Source: Allosalinactinospora lopnorensis (lineage in GTDB: Bacteria; Actinomycetota; Actinomycetes; Streptosporangiales; Streptosporangiaceae). Taken from it: a stretch of DNA of 64,000 nt. Shown piece by piece: positions 18,945-28,733 of the stretch (the first letter of the stretch is position 1; each line of letters starts with the position of its first letter). A program made the position numbers and the translations under genes. Below the pieces are notes generated by a model. It was not told the DNA's origin, searched no databases, and worked only from the letters and a program-made list of their open reading frames with translations. The DNA lies in contig NZ_LAJC01000019.1 in NCBI RefSeq assembly GCF_000981225.1, forward strand, positions 18,343 through 82,342, written 5' to 3'.

Positions 18945-19505
18945 TCACGCGGAGCGCGCCCGCGGGAGCCTGCGGTCGTCGAAGGCCAGCCCGGGCCGGT
19001 GCCTGCGGGCCTCGGCGACGATCTCCTCGACGGCGCGGTCCCAGGTCGAGCGGATTCGCACGGAGTAAGGGGGCTCCCACGGCGCCGGCGGGTGGAAGGG
19101 GCGCTCGGCCTCGCCGCGCGGGACGAACACCAGATGATGCAGCAGCATGGGGTCGCCGCGGCGCAGGACCACCTGGGTGGCCGCCCGGATGAGTTCGACG
19201 TCCTCCCAGGGCAGGAAGACGTCCTCGGAGGACGGGCGCGGCCACGGGGCGACCAGGCGCACCCCCGCCCCGTCCAGCACCAGCACGGGGCGGCGGGAGA
19301 GGAGGGGAGCGGCGGACAGCAGGCCGCCCCCGCCGAACAACAGGAGCGCCACCAGTCCGAGCAGTGCGTCGCCCCTGGCCTCGCCGCGCACGATCAGCGC
19401 GATCCCGGCGACCGAGAAGACCAGGCAGGCTATGAACAGCCACACCCCGTTCCAGGTCATCTGGAACCGGTGGGTGACGGTGAACGGTCCGGCTGCCCCT
19501 GCCAT
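18945..19505 (-). CDS. Hypothetical membrane protein with two N-terminal helices
   Basis: 186 residues. After a short N-terminus there are two hydrophobic segments (about 22-41, VWLFIACLVFSVAGIALIV, and 47-68), then a soluble domain in which LVLDGAGVRLVAPWPRPSSEDVFLPWEDVELI resembles the start of a bacterial PH-like domain. No catalytic motif is seen. ATG 19505 follows GGTTGGAAT. It ends 16 nt from the convergent MMPL gene. Function unknown. Confidence 0.7.
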   Translation of the reverse strand: MAGAAGPFTVTHRFQMTWNGVWLFIACLVFSVAGIALIVRGEARGDALLGLVALLLFGGGGLLSAAPLLSRRPVLVLDGAGVRLVAPWPRPSSEDVFLPWEDVELIRAATQVVLRRGDPMLLHHLVFVPRGEAERPFHPPAPWEPPYSVRIRSTWDRAVEEIVAEARRHRPGLAFDDRRLPRARSA

Positions 19506-19526
19506 ATTCCAACCATAGAACGGCTG

Positions 19527-19555
19527 CGGCTCCGGGCCTCACCGGCCCGGAGCCG
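19527..19555 (-). terminator. Terminator hairpin after the beta-oxidation operon
   Basis: CGGCTCCGGGCC (19527-19538) and GGCCCGGAGCCG (19544-19555) form a perfect 12-bp stem with a 5-nt loop, downstream of the fadB stop at 19579 on the minus strand. The U run lies before, not after, the stem. Confidence 0.55.
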
Positions 19556-19578
19556 AGTCGCGTTGAAAAATCCGCCGA

Positions 19579-21681
19579 CTAGACCGCCTTCGGGCCGTCA
19601 GGGTGGAAAAGAGTCCCGTTCACCTTCTGGGAGACCCCGCTCCTGTCCAGGTACGGGGTGATCCCGCCGAGGTGGAACGGCCACCCGGCGCCGGTGATCA
19701 GGCACAGGTCGATGTCGGCGGGCTCGGCCACCACGCCCTCGTCGAGCATGATCCTGATCTCGCGGGCCAGCGCCTCCAGCGCGCGGTTCAGGATCTGCTC
19801 CTCGGTCGACGGGTTGTCGCCGCCGGAGAACATCTCCTTGATCTCGGGGTCGAGCTGGAAGTCCGGGCCGAAGAGCTCCGTCTTACCGGATTCGACCAGC
19901 GTGCGCTGCTGTTCTGAGATACGGAACCGTTCCGGGAAGGCGGCGTTGAGCGTCTCCGAGACGTGCAGCGCGACGGCCGGGCCGACGAGCTGCAACAGCA
20001 TCAGCGGAGACATCGGCAGGCCGAGCGGGGCCACGGCGCGGTCGGCGACCTCGGGCTCGGTCCCCTCCGCGACCGCGCTCAGCACTTCGCCCATGAACAG
20101 CGTGAGCAGCCGGTTGACCACGAACGCCGGGGCGTCCTTGCACAGCACCGCGCTTTTCTTCAGGGTCTTCGCGGTGCTGAAGGCCGTGGCGAGGGTGGCG
20201 TCGTCGGTCTTCTCGCCGCGGATGATCTCCAGCAGTGGGAGAACGGCGACGGGGTTGAAGAAGTGGAAACCGACCACGCGCTCGGGGTGGCGCAGCTTGC
20301 TCGCCATCTCGGTGATGGACAGCGAGGAGGTGTTGGTCGCCAGGACCGCCTCGGGCGAGACGACCTCCTCGACCTCGGCGAAGACCCGCTGCTTGATCTC
20401 CATCTTCTCGAAGACCGCCTCGATGACGAAGTCGGCGTCAAAGAAGGCGTCCTTGCTCAGCGATCCCGCCACCAGGCTCTTGAGCCGGCCGGCCTTGTCA
20501 GCGGACACCCGGCCCTTGGCGAGCAGCTTGTCGACCTCGCCGTGGACGTAGGCGACCCCCTTGTCCAGGCGGTCCTGGTCCAGGTCGGTCAGCACGACCG
20601 GGACCTCCAGGCGCCGAGCGAACAGCAGGGCGAGCTGGCCGGCCATGAGCCCCGCGCCGGCGACGCCGACCTTGGTGACCGGGCGGGCCAGTTCCTTGCC
20701 GGGAGCGCCGGCGGGCCTGCGGGCGCGCTTCTGGGTCAGGTCGAAGGCATACAGCCCAGCCTTGAGCTGGTCGGACATGATCAGATCGGCGAGGGCGTCA
20801 TCCTCGGCGGCGAAACCCTCGTCGCGAGTGCGGTGGCGGGCCTTGTCGACCAGTTCCAGCGCGCGCACCGGGGCCGGTGCGGCGCCGCGCAGCTTGCCCT
20901 CGACCTGGAACCGGGCGTTGTTCACCGCCTGGGTCCAGGCCTCCTCCTTGTCGACCTCCGGCCGCCGCACGGAGATGTCGCCGTTGACGACCCTGGCCGC
21001 CCAGCGCAGGGACTCCTCGACGAAGTCGGCCGGCTCGAACATCGCGTCGGCGATGCCCATCTTGTACACCTGCGGACCCTTGATCGTCTTGTTCTGGGCC
21101 AGCGGGTTGTCGATGATGAGCTTGAGCGCCTGCTCAGCACCGATGAGGTTGGGCAGCAGGTAGGTGCCGCCCCAGCCCGGAACCAGCCCCAGGAAGGTCT
21201 CCGGCAGCGCGAACGCCGGAACGCCGGAGGAGATGGTGCGGTACGTGCAGTGCAGCGCGACCTCGACGCCACCGCCCATGGCCGCGCCGTTGACGAGCGC
21301 GAACGTGGGCACGCTGAGCTCGCCGAGTTTGCGGAAGGCGTCGTGGCCCAGCTTGCCGATCGTGTGCGCCTGCTCGTGGTTCTCGATCCTCGGTACACCG
21401 GTGAGGTCGGCGCCGACCGCGAAGATGAAGGGCTTGCCGGTGACGGCCACGGCGGCGATGTCGGTGCGCGCCGCGGCGGCGTCGATGGCCTCGCTGAGAC
21501 TGGTCAGCCCGCCGGGGCCGAACGTGTTGGGTTTCGTGTGGTCGTGCCCGTTGTCCAGGGTGATCAGGACAGCGGTGCCCGCGCCGTACGGGAGTTCCAC
21601 GTCGCGCGCGAAGGCCTTGGTGACGACCTCGTCGGCGAACAACTCCGCTGACGGTTGGGGAGCATCGGTCGGGGTGCTCAA
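19579..21681 (-). CDS. fadB: Fatty-acid oxidation multienzyme: enoyl-CoA hydratase / 3-hydroxyacyl-CoA dehydrogenase
   Basis: 700-residue fusion catalysing hydration of trans-2-enoyl-CoA and NAD-dependent oxidation of the 3-hydroxyacyl-CoA. Residues ~1-260 are a crotonase domain with the oxyanion-hole segment NGAAMGGGVEVAL and LPETFLGLVPGWGGTY. From ~335 a Rossmann domain begins (VGVAGAGLMAGQLALLFA), with the dehydrogenase signature VGFHFFNPVAVLPLLEIIRG and DAPAFVVNRLL later. The start is TTG 21681 with GGAAGGAA upstream. It follows fadA by 106 nt; an adjacent 393-aa thiolase and 700-aa alpha subunit mirrors the mycobacterial FadA/FadB trifunctional pair. Confidence 0.92.
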   Translation of the reverse strand: MSTPTDAPQPSAELFADEVVTKAFARDVELPYGAGTAVLITLDNGHDHTKPNTFGPGGLTSLSEAIDAAAARTDIAAVAVTGKPFIFAVGADLTGVPRIENHEQAHTIGKLGHDAFRKLGELSVPTFALVNGAAMGGGVEVALHCTYRTISSGVPAFALPETFLGLVPGWGGTYLLPNLIGAEQALKLIIDNPLAQNKTIKGPQVYKMGIADAMFEPADFVEESLRWAARVVNGDISVRRPEVDKEEAWTQAVNNARFQVEGKLRGAAPAPVRALELVDKARHRTRDEGFAAEDDALADLIMSDQLKAGLYAFDLTQKRARRPAGAPGKELARPVTKVGVAGAGLMAGQLALLFARRLEVPVVLTDLDQDRLDKGVAYVHGEVDKLLAKGRVSADKAGRLKSLVAGSLSKDAFFDADFVIEAVFEKMEIKQRVFAEVEEVVSPEAVLATNTSSLSITEMASKLRHPERVVGFHFFNPVAVLPLLEIIRGEKTDDATLATAFSTAKTLKKSAVLCKDAPAFVVNRLLTLFMGEVLSAVAEGTEPEVADRAVAPLGLPMSPLMLLQLVGPAVALHVSETLNAAFPERFRISEQQRTLVESGKTELFGPDFQLDPEIKEMFSGGDNPSTEEQILNRALEALAREIRIMLDEGVVAEPADIDLCLITGAGWPFHLGGITPYLDRSGVSQKVNGTLFHPDGPKAV

Positions 21682-21787
21682 CTTGGCGTTCCTTCCCAGT
21701 TCGTGTTCGCTGCGCCCATCGCGCCCACTGCGCGGCCGGCCGGGAGCCCGGACTTCGATGTCGCGGCCGCCGCGACCGCACGCGGCG

Positions 21788-22969
21788 TCACACCCGCTCC
21801 CAGAGAACGGTCCCGCCCATTCCCATGCCCACGCACATGGTCGTGATGCCGTAGCGGACGTCGGGCCGCTCGGCGAAGTGCCGGGAGAGCTGGGTCATCA
21901 GTCGAACACCGGAGGAGGCCAGCGGGTGCCCCAGCGCAATCGCGCCGCCCCACGGGTTGACGCGCTCGTCGTCGTCGGCGATCCCGAAGTGCTCCAGGAA
22001 GGCCAGTACCTGAACGGCGAACGCCTCGTTGATCTCGACGAGGCCGATGTCGTCCATGGTGAGGCCCTGGCGTTCGAGCAGCTTCTCGGTGGCGGGAACC
22101 GGGCCGACCCCCATGACCTCCGGCTCCACACCGGCGAAGGAGAAGTCCACCAGGCGCATCCGGGCCTCAAGGCCGAGCTCGGCGGCGGTGTCCTCGGCCG
22201 CGATGAGGGCACCGGTGGCGCCGTCGTTCAGACCGGCGGCGTTGCCCGGGGTGACGTTGCCGTGCGGGCGGAACGGGGTTTTCAGCCCGGCCAGCGATTC
22301 CAACGTGGTGCCGGGGCGCGGCGGTTCGTCCGCGGTGGCCAGGCCGTAGCCCTCCTCGGTGGAGCGCACCAGCATCTCCACCAGGTCCTCCTGGATCTTG
22401 CCGTCGGCGTAGGCCTTGGCGACCTTCTCCTGGCTGCGCACCGCGAACGCGTCGGCGCGCTCCTTGGTGATGCTGGGGAAGCGGTCGTGCAGGTTCTCCG
22501 CGGTGTTGCCCATGACCAGGGCGGAGGGGTCCACGAGCTGCTCGGAGAGGAAGCGCGGGTTGGGGTCGACGCCCTCGCCCATCGGGTGCCGGCCCATGTG
22601 CTCGACACCGCCCGCGATGACGACGTCGTAGGCGCCGAAGGAGATGCTGGCGCTGGTGGTGGTCACAGCGGTCATCGCGCCGGCGCACATGCGGTCGATC
22701 GCGTAACCGGGCACGCTGCGCGGCAGGCCGGCCAAGAGGGCGGCGCTGCGGCCGATCGTCAGCCCCTGGTCGCCGATCTGGGTGGTGGCGGCGATGGCGA
22801 CCTCGTCGATGCGCGCCGGCGGCAGGCCGGGATTGCGGCGCAGCAGCTCACGGATGACCCGGACCACGAGGTCATCGGCGCGCGTCTCGGCGTAGAGGCC
22901 CTTGCCGGCCTTGCCGAACGGGGTCCGCGCCCCGTCGACAAACACGACATCGCGGGCAGTTCGCGGCAC
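21788..22969 (-). CDS. fadA: Acetyl-CoA acyltransferase (3-ketoacyl-CoA thiolase)
   Basis: 393-residue thiolase completing the beta-oxidation cycle. Cys95 in DRMCAGAM is the nucleophile; NEAFA, GHPLASSG and the C-terminal CVGMGMGG supply the remaining catalytic His and Cys. GTG 22969 is preferred over upstream starts because AAGGAGGGGG lies just ahead and the protein then begins at the conserved ARDVVFVDGARTPFGKAG. First gene of the fadA-fadB operon; a small palindrome at 23018-23029 may be its operator. Confidence 0.93.
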   Translation of the reverse strand: MPRTARDVVFVDGARTPFGKAGKGLYAETRADDLVVRVIRELLRRNPGLPPARIDEVAIAATTQIGDQGLTIGRSAALLAGLPRSVPGYAIDRMCAGAMTAVTTTSASISFGAYDVVIAGGVEHMGRHPMGEGVDPNPRFLSEQLVDPSALVMGNTAENLHDRFPSITKERADAFAVRSQEKVAKAYADGKIQEDLVEMLVRSTEEGYGLATADEPPRPGTTLESLAGLKTPFRPHGNVTPGNAAGLNDGATGALIAAEDTAAELGLEARMRLVDFSFAGVEPEVMGVGPVPATEKLLERQGLTMDDIGLVEINEAFAVQVLAFLEHFGIADDDERVNPWGGAIALGHPLASSGVRLMTQLSRHFAERPDVRYGITTMCVGMGMGGTVLWERV

Positions 22970-23017
22970 GATTGCCCCCTCCTTCTCCAGCGGATAGCTA
23001 GCTTGACCCCTCCATGC

Positions 23018-23029
23018 TACTCGCCAGTA
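23018..23029 (-). promoter_or_regulatory. Palindrome upstream of fadA
   Basis: TACT-CGCC-AGTA, about 50 bp before the fadA start, with an ACTAGT hexamer (23030-23035 region) beside it. The TACT/AGTA arms and position suggest an operator for a fatty-acid-responsive repressor, but none is encoded nearby. Confidence 0.35.
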
Positions 23030-23102
23030 ACTAGTGCCGCGAGCCCGGTGGGGCCGAGCCGGAGAAAGCGTCGAAGTGCCGCGGAGCACGGGGTCCGAAG
23101 AG

Positions 23103-23979
23103 TCAGAACAGCGCCGCCGCGTCGCGGTGCCGACCCGCGGCGCTCAGCGCGCCGGCGAGGTCGCGGCGCATCTTCATGGTGAGCACCCGGATCTCAGGAT
23201 CGCCTGCGGCGGCCAGGCCGCCGCGGTAGGCCGCCTGGAGCGTCTCCACCGCCTCGGATACCTGCCCGGCCTGGGTGCAGGTGCGGCCGAGTCGGTGGTG
23301 GATCACCAGTGTGTCGTGGTGACGGGAGCCCAGGCGGCGCTGGCGCTGGGCGAGCACGATGCGCAACTGCTGGACGGTGTCGTTGTACCGGCCTGCCGAG
23401 GCGAACGCCATGCTGAGGCCGATGCGCAGGTTCTCCCGCTCCTCCGGTGCCGCGGAGTCTTCCAGGGCCTGCTCGAAGTGCGCGATCGCGGCGTCGGGCC
23501 GGTTGCTCCTGCGGTAGCACTGCGCCAGCCGGGTACGCGCCGCCACTGTGTCGCCCGCTGTGGACCCCAGGTTCTTATCCCGGTGGCGCAGCAGGCTCTC
23601 CCACTGCCCGGAGCGTCGTCGTAGCGGCCCGCGTCCTCATAGCTCCAGGCGAGGTTCTCCCGGATGACGTCCGTCTGCGGGTGGTCGTCGCCGAAAGTCG
23701 CCGCAGCGTCGGTCAGCACCAACTCGAACTGGGCTATGGCCGCCGAGCGCCGGCCGATCTGGCGTACTTGCTCGCCAGGTTGTTGCGGGCGGTGATACTG
23801 CGCGGGTCCGTCGAGCCGCGCGCCTCGATGCTCTCCTGCAGGATCCGTTCCAGAGCCGCGGCGCGCATGGCCGGCGTCTCCCCGTGCCCGGCCCCGTCCG
23901 TCGGGCGGTGGCGTACTTCGTCCTCCGTGTCGGCGGTCCACAGGCCGCTTTTGCGCAGCAGTGTCCGCCACACCGACAT
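23103..23979 (-). pseudogene. Tetratricopeptide-repeat protein, two one-base frameshifts
   Basis: ATG 23979 opens a frame beginning MSVWRTLLRKSGLW and continuing to ITARNNLASKYA. Adding one G to the GG at 23761-23762 continues it as QIGRRSAAIAQFELVL and RENLAWSYEDAGRYDDA; adding one G to the GG at 23610-23611 continues it as ESLLRHRDKNLG to the end at 23103. The repaired ~293-residue protein holds about five TPR units of the kinesin-light-chain style (ITARNNLA, TDVIRENLA, TVAARTRLAQCY, DTLVIHHRLG), likely a protein-interaction scaffold. No enzymatic domain is visible. Both lesions are missing single bases, so the gene may be intact in the organism. Confidence 0.75.
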
Positions 23980-24169
23980 CGGATTCACCGTCCCTGCGCG
24001 ACCGGGTGCCCCACTCCGCGGGCTCCTGCCCTCCCGTATCAATATCAGCACGATTCCATAACATAAACCGTTCCATGGGGGTGAACGTGTCCGCGGCGCG
24101 TGTGCGATCCGCGTGAAATACGCCACTTGTACGATTTATGAGCCGGTGGGGGTTTGGAGCGGCCCCAGA

Positions 24170-25438
24170 TTACCCGTGCGCCGTGTGCAGAGCCTCGCCC
24201 AGGGCCTCCGCGGTTAGCGCGACCTGCCATTCCCGGACGTTGTTGTCACGGAGGTGCTCGGCGACGGCGTCGGTGGTGATCGTCGATGGAGGTGCCCACG
24301 CCAGCCGGCGCACGGCGTCGGGCTGCAGCAGGTTCTCGGTGGGCATGGCGACACGCTCCGCGATCGCGCTCACGGTCTCCCGGGCCGCCTCCAGGCGGCT
24401 CGCGGCCTCCGGGTCCCGGTCGGCCCAGCGGTTGGTGGGCGGGGGGCCGTCACCCGGCACGCTGGGCTGGGGGAGCTCGGGGACGGGCATGTCGCGCACC
24501 CGGTCGATCGCCTTGATCCACACCGGGACGTAGCGGCGGGCCAGCCGCATACTGAACGGCTTGATCGCGGCGAGTTCCTGCGCCGTCCGCGGCATGGCCG
24601 TCGCGGCCTCGACGATCCCGGAGTCCGGCAGCACCCGACCCGGTGACATGTCGCGCTCCCGGGCGATGCGGTCGCGCTCCAGCCATATCTCCCGGACCGC
24701 TCCGAGCGCGCGCTGGTTGCGCACCTTGTGGATTCCCGAGGTGCGCCGCCACGGATCGGGGCGCGGCTCCTTGGGCGGGGTGGCCAGCACAGCGGCGAAC
24801 TCCTCGCGCGCCCACTCCAGCTTCTCGGCCTCGTCCAGCTCGGCCTCGAGCGCGTCGCGCAGGTCGATCAGGATCTCCACGTCCAGTGCCGCATAACAGA
24901 GCCAGTCCTCCGGAAGCGGCCGGGTGGACCAGTCCACCGCCGAGTGCTCCTTGGCCAGCCGCAGCCCGAGGACGCGCTCGGCCATGGAGCCCAGGCCCAC
25001 GCGCTGGTAACCGAGCAGCCGGCCGGCCAGCTCGGTGTCGAACAGCCGGTCCGGGCGCAGATGGAGCTCGCTCAGGCAGGGCAGGTCCTGGTGCGCGGCG
25101 TGCAACACCATCTCGGCGCCGGCGAAGGCGGCGTCGAGATCGGTCAGGTCCGGGCAGGCGACCGGGTCGATCAGGGCCGATCCGGCGCCGGCGCGGCGTA
25201 GCTGGACCAGGTAGGCGCGCTGACCGTAGCGGTACCCCGACGCGCGTTCGGCATCGACCGCGACCGGGCCCGCCGCGCTCCCGAACGTTTCGACCACGCG
25301 GGCCAGGTGCGCCTCGTCGGAGACGACCGGCGGCACCCCCTCGCGAGGCGCGCTCAGCAGAGGGGCCTCCTTGCCCGCATGGTCCCGCGGAGCTCCGGGC
25401 TCTGGGTCATCTGTCTTGGAGTTCAGCACGTTCGCCAC
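24170..25438 (-). CDS. rnd: Ribonuclease D with HRDC domain
   Basis: 422-residue 3'-5' exoribonuclease of the DEDD family, implicated in tRNA and stable RNA 3' maturation. The exonuclease domain shows VAVDAERASGYRYGQRAYLVQL (Asp/Glu pair), HAAHQDLPCL (second Asp) and CYAALDVEILIDL (Tyr and last Asp). A helical HRDC domain follows at about residues 215-300 (KVRNQRALGAVREIWLERDRIARE). The start is uncertain: GTG 25438 is used, giving a usual length; the frame is open for another 39 codons without a binding site. Followed upstream by DUF3000, a conserved actinobacterial pairing. Confidence 0.88.
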   Translation of the reverse strand: MANVLNSKTDDPEPGAPRDHAGKEAPLLSAPREGVPPVVSDEAHLARVVETFGSAAGPVAVDAERASGYRYGQRAYLVQLRRAGAGSALIDPVACPDLTDLDAAFAGAEMVLHAAHQDLPCLSELHLRPDRLFDTELAGRLLGYQRVGLGSMAERVLGLRLAKEHSAVDWSTRPLPEDWLCYAALDVEILIDLRDALEAELDEAEKLEWAREEFAAVLATPPKEPRPDPWRRTSGIHKVRNQRALGAVREIWLERDRIARERDMSPGRVLPDSGIVEAATAMPRTAQELAAIKPFSMRLARRYVPVWIKAIDRVRDMPVPELPQPSVPGDGPPPTNRWADRDPEAASRLEAARETVSAIAERVAMPTENLLQPDAVRRLAWAPPSTITTDAVAEHLRDNNVREWQVALTAEALGEALHTAHG

Positions 25439-25511
25439 GGCACCACGGTATGCGCTTCGGACACCGGGCATGTGCTTCCGGGGCGTAAAGTGCATGCGCA
25501 GAGCCCGGCCC

Positions 25512-26093
25512 TCAGTCACCGGTGCGCTGGCGGTGCTGCGAGATGTCGGCGACATCGACCGGCGGCAGGCCCGCGGCGGAGGACAGCAGCGCGAGCCACG
25601 CCTCCATGTGTCCGGACAGGTCCTCCGAGGTCGGTGACCAGGAGGCCCGCAGCTCCAGCTCGGTCGTCATGGGCTGGTCCGCCTTGGCCGCGAACCCCTC
25701 TGTGGTCGCCCGCGTGACCGTGCCGCTCAGAGTGTGGTGCTCGGCGTTCCTCGTGCTGAGCGCATCGGTCAGCCAACTCCAGGCGACCTGCCCCAGCAGC
25801 GGATCGCCGGCGATCTCCGCTTCGAGATCGGCGCTCACATAGGCGACCACCCGGAAAGGACCGGGCCAGTCCCGCGTCCCCTCCGGATCGTAGAGCACGA
25901 TCAACCGGCCCAGTGCGACATCGTTGTCATCGATGTGGACGCTCGCTGACATGGCGATGGCGTAGGGCGCGAGGCGCTGCGGAGCGGGGATGTCCTCGAC
26001 CACGACCTCGGGGCGGACCGTGGCCGCGCGCAGACTCTCGACCGCTCGCCGGAACGCGGGAGGCGCGTCATCGACCCTACCGAGAGGGGGCAT
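25512..26093 (-). CDS. DUF3000 domain-containing protein
   Basis: 193-residue protein of an actinobacterial family with no assigned function. Recognisable from PPAFRRAVESLRAA, PEVVVEDIPAPQRLAPYAIAMSA and the DPEGTRDWPGPFRVVAYVSADLE stretch split by a conserved Gly-Pro. No signal peptide or helix. ATG 26093 is used; ATG 26141 would add 16 residues and neither has a good ribosome-binding site. It sits between RNase D and the divergent hemE, which is the common arrangement in actinomycetes. Confidence 0.8.
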   Translation of the reverse strand: MPPLGRVDDAPPAFRRAVESLRAATVRPEVVVEDIPAPQRLAPYAIAMSASVHIDDNDVALGRLIVLYDPEGTRDWPGPFRVVAYVSADLEAEIAGDPLLGQVAWSWLTDALSTRNAEHHTLSGTVTRATTEGFAAKADQPMTTELELRASWSPTSEDLSGHMEAWLALLSSAAGLPPVDVADISQHRQRTGD

Positions 26094-26433
26094 GATGGAA
26101 ACGTCAGCCTTAATCTTGTAATTGAGCACTTCGCGCATAAAGCCTTGGCGTCCCGGTCCGTGGAATGCGGGCACGGGACACCGCGACCCCGCCAACGTGA
26201 CGGATCCGCCGATGCGGGCGGGTGCACGGCGACGGGCACTCCTCGACGGTGGCACGATTCACCGGCGCGCTCGCGGAGTTTTTCCGGCGTGTCGGCGTTT
26301 TGCGGGGATCCTGGACTCCCTCTGCGACGAAGTCGGTACGAAGAACAACTGTAGCCTTCGTCGGTGGCCGAAGCAGGCCAGCACGCTACGCTTTCGCCCC
26401 CAACCGGTGTCCGACACATGGCACGATCGGGGT
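26094..26433. other. Divergent intergenic region between DUF3000 and hemE
   Basis: 340 bp without a supportable gene. It must carry the hemE and DUF3000 promoters; no consensus -35/-10 pair, strong hairpin or riboswitch-like fold was recognised. The open frame reading into hemE from 26122 has no start-site support. Confidence 0.5.
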
Positions 26434-27471
26434 GTGACCCTGACACTGCAAGAATCTCCGTTTCTCCGCGCCTGCCGGCGCCTGCCGGTGTCCCGTACAC
26501 CGGTGTGGTTCATGCGCCAGGCCGGACGATCGCTGCCCGAGTACCGCAAGGTCCGCGCTGACGTGCCGATGCTGGAGGCGTGCGCGCGGCCCGACATGAT
26601 CGTCGAGATCACGATGCAGCCGGTCCGCCGTTACGACGTCGATGCCGCCATTTACTTCAGCGACATCGTCGTGCCGCTGAAGGCCATCGGACTCGACCTG
26701 GACATCAAGACCGGGATCGGCCCCGTCATAGCCGATCCGATCCGGAACGCCGACGCCGTCAAGCGGCTGCGCGAGCTCGAACCCGATGACGTCCCCTATG
26801 TGACCGAGGCGGTCGGCCGCCTCGTCGAGGAACTCGACGGGCGGCCGCTCATCGGCTTCGCGGGCGGGCCGTTCACCCTCGCCTCGTACCTGATCGAGGG
26901 AGGGCCGTCGAAGAACCACGAGCACACCAAGGCCCTGATGTACGGCGCCCCCGAGCTCTGGGGCGATCTGATGCGGCGCCTGTCAAGGATCACCCTGGAG
27001 TTCCTCAAGGTGCAGATCGAGGCAGGGGCGAGCGCCGTGCAGCTGTTCGACTCCTGGGTCGGCGCGCTGAGCGCTGAGGACTACCGCGCATCGGTACTGC
27101 CGCACACGTCCTGGATCTTCGAACAGCTGGGTGGGCTGGACGTGCCGCGCATCCACTTCGGCGTGGGAACCGGCGAGCTGCTCGGCCTGCTCAGCGAGGC
27201 CGGGGCGGACGTTGTGGGCGTGGACTGGCGGGTGCCGCTCGACAAGGCGGCCCAGCGCGTCCAGCCGGGCACGGCGCTGCAGGGCAACCTCGACCCGGCG
27301 ATGCTCTTCGCTCCGTGGGAGGCCGTCGCCGAACGCGCCCGCGACGTCCTCGACCGGGGCCGCGCCGCCGAGGGACACATCTTCAACCTCGGCCACGGTG
27401 TGCTTCCCAACACCGACCCGGAGATGCTCGCCCGCCTCACCCACTTCGTGCACGAGCAGACCGAGCAGTAG
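26434..27471 (+). CDS. hemE: Uroporphyrinogen decarboxylase
   Basis: 345-residue cytoplasmic enzyme converting uroporphyrinogen III to coproporphyrinogen III. The N-terminal signature [16 protein letters not shown] contains the substrate-binding Arg residues, [13 protein letters not shown] carries the catalytic Asp, and [17 protein letters not shown] and [14 protein letters not shown] are family blocks. GTG 26434 is chosen because the product then begins at the usual point; the frame stays open upstream without support. It heads the heme gene set here with hemG and hemQ, separated from them by a divergent lipoprotein gene. Confidence 0.94.
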   Translation: MTLTLQESPFLRACRRLPVSRTPVWFMRQAGRSLPEYRKVRADVPMLEACARPDMIVEITMQPVRRYDVDAAIYFSDIVVPLKAIGLDLDIKTGIGPVIADPIRNADAVKRLRELEPDDVPYVTEAVGRLVEELDGRPLIGFAGGPFTLASYLIEGGPSKNHEHTKALMYGAPELWGDLMRRLSRITLEFLKVQIEAGASAVQLFDSWVGALSAEDYRASVLPHTSWIFEQLGGLDVPRIHFGVGTGELLGLLSEAGADVVGVDWRVPLDKAAQRVQPGTALQGNLDPAMLFAPWEAVAERARDVLDRGRAAEGHIFNLGHGVLPNTDPEMLARLTHFVHEQTEQ

Positions 27472-27565
27472 GCCGCTCTCGGCGCGGCCCGGAACAGAGC
27501 GGGCGAAGCGGAACCGGAGCGCGACAGGCGCCCTCTCCCGCCGCGCAGCGGGGCATCCGCGGCTG

Positions 27566-28582
27566 TCAGTCCTCCCGGGAGGGCGGCTGGTCGTCGCCGC
27601 CGTCCGCGCTGTCCGTCCCGGTGCCGCCGTCGCCCGCGGCCACCGGTTCCGCCGCGGGGGCGGGTCGACCGGAGACGCGGCGCCGCAGCCACAGCACCAC
27701 GGGAGCGCCCGCGACGGCGGCGACACCGAGGAACGGCAGGGTCCAGCCGGCGACGACCGCCAGGCCTTGGGCCGCCGTTGCCAGGGCCCGCCACCCCCTG
27801 ACGAGCCCGCCGGTGAAGCCGATCGAATCGCTCTCCTGCTCCGCCAGGTAGGAGTCCGGCGGCAGCAGTGAGAGGTTCACGGTGCCGAACGTCGTGCTGT
27901 CCTGCAGCGCCTGCTGCCGGGCCTGCAGCGCCTCCAGTTCCTGCTGGCGGTTGCTGATCTCGGACTCCACGGCCAGGACGTCCTCGACGCTGTCGGCCTC
28001 GTCGAGCAGTTCACGCAGCCGGTCGAGCGTCGCCTCCGCCGACTCCACCCGGCTGTCGACATCGGCGACCTCCTCGGTGACGTCATCGACCTTGCGCTGC
28101 AGGTCGGCCTGCGTGCCGAGGTCGCCGAGGTCGTCCAGTGCCTCCTCGTAGCGGTCCGCGGGGATCTTCAGGGTGAGCGACGCGCGCGGCCCCTCCCCGG
28201 TCTCGGTGCCGATGTTCTCCGCGGCGACGTGGCCGCCGGCGTCGCCGACCCACTCCTTGGCGTCGTCGGCCGCCGCCTCGACCTCGGTGACCTCCACGGT
28301 GAGTTCCGCGGTGTGCACCACCGCGCGCTCGCGGGCGTCGACCTCGGAGCCGGCGACCGCGGCGTCTCCACCGGCATCTCCATCCGCCCCGCCCTCCGCC
28401 TCCGGGGCGGCCGGGCCGTTCTCGGCGGCCGTGTCCCTTTCGGGGGCGGCCCCGTCCGCGTCGCTGACAGCCTGCTGCTCCGACGTGCTGGAGCAGCCGG
28501 CGAGCAGGAGTGCTGCCAGGATCGGGGTGACAGCCGCGGCGATCAGGCGGCTCGTTCCGCGTGGGGGTGCTGAGATATCCAC
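27566..28582 (-). CDS. DUF4349 lipoprotein with coiled coil and C-terminal helix
   Basis: 338 residues. GTG 28582 follows GGAGGGC and starts a lipoprotein signal ending in LAGC, Cys30. An acidic, Ala/Gly-rich linker leads to the DUF4349 domain (VVHTAELTVEVTEVEAAADDA, LTLKIPADRYEEALDDL), a long heptad region around residues 185-250 (SRVESAEATLDRLRELLDEA), then a membrane helix (WTLPFLGVAAVAGAPVVLWL) and a charged tail. It could therefore bridge the outer membrane face and cytoplasm. Family function is unknown. It lies inside the heme gene group but on the opposite strand. Confidence 0.85.
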   Translation of the reverse strand: MDISAPPRGTSRLIAAAVTPILAALLLAGCSSTSEQQAVSDADGAAPERDTAAENGPAAPEAEGGADGDAGGDAAVAGSEVDARERAVVHTAELTVEVTEVEAAADDAKEWVGDAGGHVAAENIGTETGEGPRASLTLKIPADRYEEALDDLGDLGTQADLQRKVDDVTEEVADVDSRVESAEATLDRLRELLDEADSVEDVLAVESEISNRQQELEALQARQQALQDSTTFGTVNLSLLPPDSYLAEQESDSIGFTGGLVRGWRALATAAQGLAVVAGWTLPFLGVAAVAGAPVVLWLRRRVSGRPAPAAEPVAAGDGGTGTDSADGGDDQPPSRED

Positions 28583-28733
28583 GTGCCCTCCGACGTGACG
28601 GTGTTCACCCGAGTTGCACCCGGCGAGTAACACCTTGGTCACGAGGGTCGGCGGGGCCGCGGCGCGGTCTCGGCCCCGCGCGCTGATACGGGGGTGGGCC
28701 GCGGTACTCCGCTGGATCTGGAAAGCTGGAAGC

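Noticed and set aside
5276..23762. Programmed ribosomal frameshifting in the broken genes
   Set aside because: No slippery heptamer plus downstream structure was seen, and unrelated gene families are affected in the same way.
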